DNA of 14,344 nt, taken from the NCBI GenBank assembly GCA_035461175.1, contig DATHVR010000033.1, positions 1 through 14,344 on the forward strand, read 5' to 3'. Below the pieces are notes generated by a model. That model saw only the letters and a list, made by a program, of their open reading frames with translations. It was not told where the DNA came from and made no database searches. The position numbers and the translations under genes are program-made. This DNA is from DATHVR01 sp035461175 (lineage in GTDB: Bacteria; Actinomycetota; Acidimicrobiia; Spongiisociales; ZC4RG35). This document shows, piece by piece, positions 6,361 through 11,858 of this stretch (the stretch's first letter is position 1; each line of letters starts with the position of its first letter).

Positions 6361-6436
6361 TTTGTCCCCCAGAGCGCAGCGAGGGGGGAAGGTCCCTGCC
6401 CGGCGGAGCGCCAGCGGAGCCGGGGAGGTAGGGGGC
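6361..6436 (+). repeat. Two-hairpin intergenic repeat, copy A
   Basis: A 76-bp core that differs from the inverted copy at 9630-9705 at only two positions. Stem 1 pairs TCCCCC (6365-6370) with GGGGGA (6384-6389). Stem 2 pairs CCCGGC (6399-6404) with GCCGGG (6419-6424). Both loops carry a GAGCG..AGCG(A/G) purine motif. It is followed by a second conserved module (6435-6465) and more heptads. No coding capacity with family resemblance. It is an element of a REP/MITE-like or structured-RNA kind; which one cannot be told from two copies. Confidence 0.85.
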
Positions 6437-6465
6437 TGCCGAACCCGTCTCCCACCCAAGTCGGA
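6435..6465 (+). repeat. Repeat module 2 (CCGTCTCCCACC box), copy A
   Basis: About 31 bp containing GCCGAACCCGTCTCCCACC followed by CAAGTCGGA. A near copy lies on the minus strand at 9710-9741, there upstream of the hairpin core rather than downstream. A shortened version also follows the core of copy B (about 9613-9630). The order change shows that the repeat is modular. Confidence 0.65.
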
Positions 6466-6492
6466 GTCGGAAGTCAGAAGTCGGAAGTCAGA
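6459..6492 (+). repeat. 7-bp repeats (AGTCRGA type)
   Basis: AGTCGGA, GTCGGA (one base short), AGTCAGA, AGTCGGA, AGTCAGA. A tandem heptad tract on the far side of hairpin copy A. The related TCGGAAG/TCGGAGG heptads occur on the minus strand at 9788-9801, next to the ftsH stop. Confidence 0.8.
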
Positions 6493-6533
6493 GAGGTCTG
6501 GCGAGGCGATAGCACGTCGGGCGACCGGCGCCT

Positions 6534-6601
6534 GTTCGGGGCCCCGAACGATTCGGAGCCGCGAGGAGCGACGGGATCAGCCAGGCGAAACCGGCTCCGA
6601 A
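6534..6601. repeat. 16-bp perfect palindrome followed by a 10-bp stem
   Basis: GTTCGGGGCCCCGAAC (6534-6549) is a perfect palindrome. Two bases further, TTCGGAGCCG (6552-6561) pairs with CGGCTCCGAA (6592-6601) around a 30-base loop. The structure lies upstream of the RHH operon promoter and outside the repeats described. It could be an RNA, a protein site or another repeat family; no function can be assigned. Together with the heptads and hairpin repeat it accounts for most of the 457-base gene-free gap 6263-6719. Confidence 0.5.
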
Positions 6602-6620
6602 GTCGCTAAACCATCGGTGT

Positions 6621-6696
6621 TGACATCGTTATGACATCTACTTGACATCACCCTTTCCGTCTGGCATGATGTCACTGTGATGTCATCGGGATGTCA
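6621..6696. promoter_or_regulatory. Six-site phased operator array (TGACATC)3-(GATGTCA)3
   Basis: TGACATC occurs at 6621, 6632 and 6643, and the inverted GATGTCA at 6668, 6679 and 6690. Within each triplet the period is exactly 11 bp, about one helical turn. The array is exactly symmetric about 6658/6659. The four-base gaps (gtta, tact, ctgt, cggg) are not conserved, which points to selection on the 7-mers. RHH regulators typically bind such short repeats cooperatively, and the operon encodes one, so autoregulation is the likely role. Confidence 0.85.
6642..6670 (+). promoter_or_regulatory. Promoter of the sORF-RHH-DUF4097 operon
   Basis: TTGACA (6642-6647) is a perfect -35. A 17-base spacer leads to CATGAT (6665-6670), a 4/6 match to TATAAT. 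The -35 lies in the third TGACATC site and the -10 runs into the first GATGTCA site, so occupancy of the array would block RNA polymerase. A start point near 6677 would give a leader of about 43 bases before the ATG at 6720. Confidence 0.75.
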
Positions 6697-6719
6697 CAAG
6701 TTGGAAGGAAGGCAGTAGG

Positions 6720-6821
6720 ATGTACCCCACGATTCGATTCGGACAGGCGATACTCGACCAGCGGGTACGCGATTATCTCCCCCGCCGCCACCGGCGACTG
6801 CGGCTCGGAAGGAACCAGTGA
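6720..6821 (+). CDS. Small ORF (33 aa), first gene of the RHH operon
   Basis: ATG at 6720 is preceded by AAGGAAGG with a seven-base gap, a strong ribosome binding site. The stop TGA at 6819-6821 is one base before the ATG of the RHH gene, so ribosomes would be handed on. The peptide begins MYPTIRFGQAI and ends in an Arg/His/Leu-rich helix-like tail (about 11 basic residues in the last 20). It recalls the short 'M-[YN]-P' peptides with an Arg-rich tail found in many high-GC actinobacteria, but that is recollection, not a search. It is too short for a confident coding-bias test and its third-position GC is lower than that of its neighbours. It may be a functional peptide or a leader controlling RHH translation. 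Confidence 0.6.
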   Translation: MYPTIRFGQAILDQRVRDYLPRRHRRLRLGRNQ

Positions 6822-6822
6822 C

Positions 6823-7287
6823 ATGCGACTCGAACCCATCCTGACCCAGATCGACACCAGCCTCGAGGCCCAGTTGCGCTGGGCCGACCCGGGGGTGACC
6901 GAGATGGCGGCCGGAGTCGTCGATGCACTGCGGCCCGCCATCCGGGGTGCGATGCTCGAGGTGGCCCAGCAGGCTGCCGCCGAGATCGGCGCCCAGCTCG
7001 GCGACCGCCAGGTCGAGGTGCGCCTGGTGGAGGGCGATCCGGAGATGGTGGTGAGCTCGGTCGACCTGCCGCCCGCACCCCCTACTCCCCCGGATGCACC
7101 GGGGGCGCCCGGCGACGAGATGGAGGCCCGAATCACGCTTCGCCTTCCCAGCAACCTCAAGGGACTAATCGAGGAGGCGGCCAACACCTCGGGCGACTCG
7201 ATCAACAGCTGGGTGATCGATGCGCTCAAGTCTCGAACCCGACGCTACAGCACGGGATCGCGGGTAGAGGAGACGTTCCAGCTGTGA
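6823..7287 (+). CDS. Ribbon-helix-helix regulator with N-terminal helical domain
   Basis: A 154-aa protein. Residues 101-137 form an RHH (CopG/Arc/HicB-antitoxin-like) DNA-binding unit: strand ARITLRLP (102-109), helix A starting SNLKGLIEEAA (110-120), turn, helix B SINSWVIDALK (126-136). Residues 1-60 are predicted helical, 62-80 contain QVEVRLVEGDPEMVV, and a Pro-rich linker (82-99) separates the halves. Streptomyces RHH proteins annotated as 'HicB family antitoxin' next to DUF4097 genes have the same order, including a VRL..xDP..VV stretch (recollection). The start ATG at 6823 has GGAAGGA about nine bases upstream. The frame is open to an ATG at 6691, but that lies inside the operator and would remove the sORF arrangement. 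The end overlaps the DUF4097 start as GTGA. The operator array upstream suggests it represses its own operon. Confidence 0.85.
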   Translation: MRLEPILTQIDTSLEAQLRWADPGVTEMAAGVVDALRPAIRGAMLEVAQQAAAEIGAQLGDRQVEVRLVEGDPEMVVSSVDLPPAPPTPPDAPGAPGDEMEARITLRLPSNLKGLIEEAANTSGDSINSWVIDALKSRTRRYSTGSRVEETFQL

Positions 7288-8042
7288 TCGAGCAGACCTT
7301 TTCCGTTTCCGGCCCGGCCGAGCTCGACATCTCTTTTCCGAGCGGGTCGCTCACGATCGGATCGGGCCCACCCGGCCGCGTCGAGGTCTACCTCGACACC
7401 AAGGATCCGGAGGCATGGCGGGTGGAACAGAGCGGCGACACGATCATCGTCGCCTTCGAGCGTGGCTTTCCCAGTCGGGGCGGTCGGGCCCGGATCCGCG
7501 TCCTCACCCCCGAGCGCTCGGCCCTGAGGGCCAAGTCGGCCTCCGCCGACGTCACGGCGCGGGTGGAACTTGGGAGGGTCACCGTCAACACGGCGTCGGG
7601 CGAGGTCGAGCTCGGCGATGTGGCCTCGGCGGCCATCAAGACCGCATCCGGCGACGTCGTCCTGGGACGGGTGGACGGCGAGCTCACGATCCGCTCCGCT
7701 TCGGGCGACGTCCGCGCCGAGGATGTGGCCGGGGAACTTTCCATCACCACCGCTTCGGGCGATGCCCGCTTTGGCCGGGTGGCAGGCCCGCTGAGCGTGT
7801 CCAGCGCCTCGGGCGACGTCTACGTGGCCGCCTACGCCGGCGAGGACCTGGAGATGGCCACCATGTCCGGTGACCTCGACGTAGGCCTGGTGGCCGGGCG
7901 CACTGTGAAGCTGCGCGCCAATACTCTGTCGGGTTCCGTCCACCTCCCGGACTCACGCTCCGCGCCCACCGAGACGGGCCCGGAGGTGACGGTGTCGCTC
8001 AAGTCGGTTTCCGGCGACCTCAGGATCCGTCGGGTGGAGTGA
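7284..8042 (+). CDS. DUF4097 (toastrack-like) beta-repeat protein
   Basis: A 252-aa protein built of repeats centred on [ST]-x-SG-[DES], with the Gly at 106, 123, 141, 159, 177, 196, 217 and 244. The spacing is mostly 17-19, then lengthens. Each unit reads roughly ASGDV..G.V.G.L.I, which fits a stacked beta fold of the DUF4097 (toastrack) family. The N-terminal 80 residues are a less regular beta region. There is no signal peptide or membrane segment, so it is probably cytosolic, unlike many relatives that are exported or membrane-tethered. The GTG start at 7284 overlaps the RHH stop (GTGA), so the two are co-translated. Family members occur with envelope-stress (Lia/Psp-like) systems. A sensor or effector partner of the RHH protein is a reasonable inference. 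Its 3' end overlaps the convergent SLH gene by 23 bp. Confidence 0.88.
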   Translation: MIEQTFSVSGPAELDISFPSGSLTIGSGPPGRVEVYLDTKDPEAWRVEQSGDTIIVAFERGFPSRGGRARIRVLTPERSALRAKSASADVTARVELGRVTVNTASGEVELGDVASAAIKTASGDVVLGRVDGELTIRSASGDVRAEDVAGELSITTASGDARFGRVAGPLSVSSASGDVYVAAYAGEDLEMATMSGDLDVGLVAGRTVKLRANTLSGSVHLPDSRSAPTETGPEVTVSLKSVSGDLRIRRVE

Positions 8043-9486
8043 TCCACTCCCGCTCTTCGAGGGGGATCTCGGGCGAGGGGCCGGTCGGTGCCCAGTCGGA
8101 GGGGGCAGACAGGACCGTCAGGGCCCGCAGGTGGTCGTCGGCCCGCAGGGTGAAGGTCCCCGCTTCCATCCGCAGCATCGAGCGGTCGGGGCAGTAGACG
8201 CCGTCGCCGCAACCCCGGGTGATCCCGGCCGCGGCCAGGGCATCGATGTCCGCTTCCGCCCAATGGCCGTCGTCGTCACTGAATTCGTCCCCGCCAGAGG
8301 GAAGTCCCAGGGTGCGTCGCACGATCGCCCCGACCTCGGCTCGGGTGATCTGACCGTCCGGGCAAACCCGGGTGTTGGCCGGCGGGTTGCACCCCTTGAT
8401 GATGCCCGCCGCAGCCAGGCTGTCGAGCACCCCCTCGGCCCAGTGGCCGTCGTCATCGGTGAAAGCGTCAGGTCCGCGGGGAGGGCCGACCAGTCGGTGG
8501 ATCATGGCGGCGAACTCGGCCCGGGTGAGCCGGTCCAGAGGACAGGCGAGCCGCTCGTCACAGCCCAGCAAGAGCCGGCGGGCATACAGTTCGGTGAGAT
8601 CGTTGGCGTGGACGGTGTCGTTGTCGTCGAGGAACGGATCGATGCATCCCAACCGCCCGCTGTCGCTCACCTCCATCTGGTCCAGGATCAGTTGAAGCTG
8701 GTTCGGGGTCGGGTAGCGACCGCCGAAGTAGACGTTGTCCCACATCTCACGGATCGCCACCGACTCGCCCGGACGGCGAAAGGCCAGACCGTCACGCCAC
8801 AGGACCCGCTCGCCGTCGACCCAGGCCTCGACCATCCCGTCCTCGGCTCCGGCGGAGTTCATGCGCACATGGCCCTCGATGCAGGTCCAGCGCTCCTGTC
8901 TCAGCCCCTTCTGGAACATGAGTTCGTCTCCACAGTCGCCGAGCTGGCCCAGGTGGTAGAGGTAGAGCCCGATCGGCACCTCGCCCGGGCCTGCCCCCGC
9001 CGTGCCCACGGCATCGAACATGAGCCGCCCCGACCAGCCGGGGGCATCCTCGGTCGAGGGAATGCAGCCCTTGGCGCTGGGGGCCCGAGAAGCATCGGCG
9101 AGCCCCGGGAGCTTGCCGGAAGAGACCGGGAGAAAGCCGTCCAGGAACAGGTAGTAGCGGAACCATGCTTCGTCGACGGGCTGGGGGAGACGGGCGTAGG
9201 GCCCGAACCCCCGATAGCCGTCGATTGGAATCGTCACCTGCAGGCCGTGACCGAGGTATCCGTCGGCTCGCCGGGTACGGGTCATGTCGAGCCCGCGCAC
9301 GTCGACCAGGTAGGGGTGGACCTCTCGCAGGGCCTCTATCGCCTCCACCAGGCTCTGGTCGGGCTGCTCGTCCCAGGTCTCATCCTCGAAATCCTGGACC
9401 TGGACGACGGCAGCGCCGGCCGGGAAGGCCGCGAGCAGCACGGCGACGGCCGAGACGACTCCGATGATTGTCTTGCGTAGGGACAT
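8020..9486 (-). CDS. Secreted SLH protein with polysaccharide-lyase-14-like domain
   Basis: A 488-aa protein. Residues 1-26 form a signal peptide (MSLRK, hydrophobic core, AGA-AV cleavage). Residues about 50-275 resemble the PL14/alginate-lyase-like beta-jelly-roll: FRYYLFL (109-115), GKLPGLAD (124-131), WSGRLMFD (151-158), IGLYLYH (172-178), W.CIEGHVRMN (200-210), DGMVEAWVDGERV (216-228) and DNVYFGGR (250-257). Residues 281 to about 455 hold three SLH repeats, two with the FxDDDGHWAE start (342-351, 402-411) and CPD..ITRAE-type ends (375-384). The third repeat's ending is degenerate (CPDRSMLRME, 432-441), and the first repeat lacks HWA. SLH repeats anchor proteins to cell-wall polymers. The start ATG at 9486 has GAGGGAG six bases upstream. 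An in-frame GTG at 9513 would precede it but spoils the signal peptide. Lyase activity and substrate are unproven. Confidence 0.87.
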   Translation of the reverse strand: MSLRKTIIGVVSAVAVLLAAFPAGAAVVQVQDFEDETWDEQPDQSLVEAIEALREVHPYLVDVRGLDMTRTRRADGYLGHGLQVTIPIDGYRGFGPYARLPQPVDEAWFRYYLFLDGFLPVSSGKLPGLADASRAPSAKGCIPSTEDAPGWSGRLMFDAVGTAGAGPGEVPIGLYLYHLGQLGDCGDELMFQKGLRQERWTCIEGHVRMNSAGAEDGMVEAWVDGERVLWRDGLAFRRPGESVAIREMWDNVYFGGRYPTPNQLQLILDQMEVSDSGRLGCIDPFLDDNDTVHANDLTELYARRLLLGCDERLACPLDRLTRAEFAAMIHRLVGPPRGPDAFTDDDGHWAEGVLDSLAAAGIIKGCNPPANTRVCPDGQITRAEVGAIVRRTLGLPSGGDEFSDDDGHWAEADIDALAAAGITRGCGDGVYCPDRSMLRMEAGTFTLRADDHLRALTVLSAPSDWAPTGPSPEIPLEEREWITPPDGS

Positions 9487-9521
9487 GACCGCTCCCTCGT
9501 TCGATTCCCCCACCGGTACAC

Positions 9522-9536
9522 GACCGGCGTCCGGTC
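9522..9536. promoter_or_regulatory. Inverted repeat upstream of the SLH gene
   Basis: GACCGG-CGT-CCGGTC is a perfect 6-3-6 dyad, 36 bases upstream of the SLH start codon. It could be a repressor site or a small hairpin in the leader. No clear -35/-10 pair is seen beside it. It is the only unique-looking regulatory candidate in the 318-base gap 9487-9804; the rest of the gap is repeat DNA. Confidence 0.35.
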
Positions 9537-9629
9537 ATGCAAGCAGGTAGTTCAGGTTATGCGATGCGAAGGCGTCCGCTCCAGCGGTATCGGGTTCTGG
9601 TAGTGAGTTCTGGGTGGGCGGGCTCGGCG

Positions 9630-9705
9630 GCCCCCTACCTCCCCGGCTCCGCTGGCGCTCCGCCGGGCAGGGACCTTCCCCCCTCGCTTCGCTCCGGGGG
9701 ACAAA
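9630..9705 (-). repeat. Two-hairpin intergenic repeat, copy B (inverted)
   Basis: The reverse complement matches copy A (6361-6436) at 74 of 76 positions by direct reading. The two differences (A to G just after the first C-run and C to A in the first loop) fall in the loop of hairpin 1, so both stems are preserved. It lies between the ftsH 3' end and the SLH gene and points the opposite way from copy A. Confidence 0.85.
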
Positions 9706-9709
9706 GACT

Positions 9710-9741
9710 TCCGACTTGAGGTGGGAGACGGGCTCGGCGGC
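9710..9741 (-). repeat. Repeat module 2 (CCGTCTCCCACC box), copy B
   Basis: The reverse complement reads GCCGCCGAGCCCGTCTCCC and ACCTCAAGTCGGA, close to 6435-6465, with a few substitutions and one extra base. Here it precedes the hairpin core in the element's own orientation. Confidence 0.65.
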
Positions 9742-9761
9742 TCCCCACTCACCACTCACCA
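9741..9761 (-). repeat. Three 7-bp repeats (TGGTGAG type)
   Basis: On the minus strand TGGTGAG, TGGTGAG, TGGGGAG in register. Two further heptads of the other type, TCGGAAG and TCGGAGG, lie at 9788-9801, immediately after the ftsH stop codon. Confidence 0.8.
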
Positions 9762-9804
9762 CCCGATATCGCCGTCGGTCCGGCCGACCTCCGACTTCCG
9801 ACGC

Positions 9805-11796
9805 TTAGGCGCCGGCGTCGGCGGGGCGGGCGGCGGGGCGGCGGGCGGGGGACTCGACGGTCACCTCGGTGGTGATTCCCGGCTCGTCCTCGTCCGCCTG
9901 CTCGGCCGCCGCCCGGGTGGCGGGATGCGGCTGGGGATCGAGCGGATAACGGACCCGGAGGCCGTCCTCGGCATGCTCCCACTTGGGGACGTCGTTGAAG
10001 ATCTCGGCCACCTCGTCGGGACCGACCGTCTCGTGGTCCAGCAGCTCGGCCACCATGCGCTCCATGGCGTCACGGTGATGGCTGAGGATCTCGTTGGCCT
10101 CGTCGTGGGCGGCGTTGATCATCTTGCGGACCTCGCCGTCGATGAAGGCCGCCACCTCGTCGGAGTAGTCCTGCTGACGGCCGTAGTCGCGACCCAGGAA
10201 CACCTCGCCGTTGGCACGACCGTATTGCATCGGGCCCAGCTCATCCGACATGCCGTATTCCATCACCATCTTGCGGGCGATCGACGTCGCCTTTTCGATG
10301 TCGTTGGCGGCGCCGGTGGTGGGGTCGGCATAGATGATCTCTTCGGCCACGCGGCCCCCGAGCAGCATCGCCAGCTGGTCGACCAGCTCGGACCGGCGCA
10401 CCAGATACTTGTCGTGGGTGGGAAGGGCGAGGGTGTGGCCGAGCGAGCGACCGCGAGCGACAATGGTGACCTTGTGGACCGGATCGGCATTGGGCAGGGC
10501 CCAGCCGACCAGAGCGTGGCCGGTCTCGTGGTAGGCGATGAGCTTCTTCTCGTCGTCGGTCATCACCTTGGACTTGCGTTCCGGGCCTGCCATCACCCGG
10601 TCGATGGCCTCTTCCAGCTCGTCCATCCCGATGTCGGATTTGCGACGCCGGGTGGCGAGCAGGGCGGCCTCGTTGATGAGGTTGGCGAGATCGGCGCCGG
10701 TGAAGCCGGGGGTACGACGGGCCAGCACCTCCAGATCCAGTTCCTTGGCCAGCGGCTTGCCCTTGGCGTGGACCTCGAGGATCGCCTTGCGCCCCTCGAT
10801 GTCGGGCGCGTCGACCACGATCTGGCGGTCGAAGCGACCCGGCCGAAGCAGGGCCGGGTCCAGGATGTCGGGGCGGTTGGTGGCCGCCATGACGATCACC
10901 CCGGTGTTGCCTTCGAAACCATCGAGCTCGACGAGAAGCTGGTTCAGGGTTTGCTCACGCTCGTCGTGGCCCCCGCCGAGTCCCGCCCCGCGGTGACGCC
11001 CGACGGCGTCGATCTCGTCGATGAAGACGATGGCGGGAGCGGTGTTCTTGGCCTGCTCGAAGAGGTCGCGCACCCGGCTGGCGCCGACACCGACGAACAT
11101 CTCCACGAAGTCCGAACCGGAAATCGACATGAAGGGCACACCCGCCTCGCCTGCCACCGCCCGGGCGAGCAGGGTCTTACCGGTGCCGGGAGGGCCGAAC
11201 AGCAGAACACCCTTGGGGATCTTGGCTCCCATCTGGCGGTAACGGTCTGGGTTCTGGAGGAAGTCCTTGATCTCGAGTAGCTCCTCGATCGCCTCCTCGA
11301 GGCCGGCCACGTCCTTGAAGGTGACTCGCGGCTGGTCCTTGGAGACCACCTTGGCCTTGGACTTGCCGAACTGCATCACCCGGTTTCCGCTGCCCTGCAT
11401 CTGCATGAAGATGAAGACCATGAAGCCGAGCAGGAAGAGCCAGGGCAGGAAGCTGATGAACATCTCCATCAGGCCGGGCGGCTGGTTGTCGGCGTCGTAG
11501 GCCACCCCGCTCTCCTGGAGAAGGATGATGAGGTCGCCCTCGAATCCCTCGGGATAGGCGGCCACCCGGTCGTAGAGGTCTTCCGGCTGACCCGAGCCGT
11601 CGAGACGCCCCCTCACCTCGTTGCTGCGGGCGAGGATCTCGACCCGCTCGAACTCCTCGTCCTGCACCTGGGTGATGAACTCGGAGAGCCCGACCTCCTC
11701 CGGTCCGGTGAACTGGTCGAACCAGAACTGGGCCATGACCGCCAACAGGACGATGGCGAGCCCGTAGACGAGCAACGTTCTGACGGTTCGGTTCAC
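9805..11796 (-). CDS. ftsH: ATP-dependent membrane zinc metalloprotease FtsH
   Basis: A hexameric AAA+ protease that extracts and degrades membrane and regulatory proteins. The 663-aa product has the normal length. Order: TM1 (about 7-27), an extracytoplasmic domain (28-110), TM2 (about 112-133), Walker A GPPGTGKT (201-208), the pore motif FVGVGA (234-239), Walker B IVFIDEID (256-263), the second region of homology with Arg fingers (ATNRPD...LLRPGRFDR, 305-324), the zinc site HETGH (423-427) and a likely third ligand Asp499. The last 45 residues are an acidic then Ala/Pro/Arg-rich tail, as in other actinobacteria. The start is GTG at 11796 with GAGGT four bases upstream. In mycobacteria folE follows ftsH; here about 3.5 kb of accessory DNA intervenes. 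Confidence 0.98.
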   Translation of the reverse strand: MNRTVRTLLVYGLAIVLLAVMAQFWFDQFTGPEEVGLSEFITQVQDEEFERVEILARSNEVRGRLDGSGQPEDLYDRVAAYPEGFEGDLIILLQESGVAYDADNQPPGLMEMFISFLPWLFLLGFMVFIFMQMQGSGNRVMQFGKSKAKVVSKDQPRVTFKDVAGLEEAIEELLEIKDFLQNPDRYRQMGAKIPKGVLLFGPPGTGKTLLARAVAGEAGVPFMSISGSDFVEMFVGVGASRVRDLFEQAKNTAPAIVFIDEIDAVGRHRGAGLGGGHDEREQTLNQLLVELDGFEGNTGVIVMAATNRPDILDPALLRPGRFDRQIVVDAPDIEGRKAILEVHAKGKPLAKELDLEVLARRTPGFTGADLANLINEAALLATRRRKSDIGMDELEEAIDRVMAGPERKSKVMTDDEKKLIAYHETGHALVGWALPNADPVHKVTIVARGRSLGHTLALPTHDKYLVRRSELVDQLAMLLGGRVAEEIIYADPTTGAANDIEKATSIARKMVMEYGMSDELGPMQYGRANGEVFLGRDYGRQQDYSDEVAAFIDGEVRKMINAAHDEANEILSHHRDAMERMVAELLDHETVGPDEVAEIFNDVPKWEHAEDGLRVRYPLDPQPHPATRAAAEQADEDEPGITTEVTVESPARRPAARPADAGA

Positions 11797-11858
11797 TGTT
11801 ACCTCATGGTCGACGGGCTGGCCGAACGGGAGTGGAATCCTCCCGGCGGACGCTCAGG

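Noticed and set aside
6304..6492. CRISPR array
   Set aside because: The 7-bp units are contiguous with no spacers, and no cas genes are present.
6691..6822. N-terminal extension of the RHH gene to ATG 6691
   Set aside because: This ATG lies within the last GATGTCA operator site and lacks a ribosome binding site. The ATG at 6823 has one and starts where family members start.
8131..9480. 449-codon plus-strand ORF opposite the SLH gene
   Set aside because: The SLH protein on the other strand has a signal peptide and clear domains. The antisense reading is featureless.
9630..9705. Intrinsic terminator for ftsH
   Set aside because: The repeat forms GC stems, but no T-run follows on the ftsH strand, and the same element occurs at 6361-6436 with no gene ending into it.
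9721..11280. 519-codon plus-strand ORF opposite ftsH
   Set aside because: It mirrors the codon structure of ftsH, has no domain resemblance, and long antisense frames are expected at this GC content.
11797..11858. Regulatory hairpin between the histidine kinase and ftsH
   Set aside because: Only a short CGGGAG/CTCCCG match over a few bases, which is expected by chance in such GC-rich DNA.
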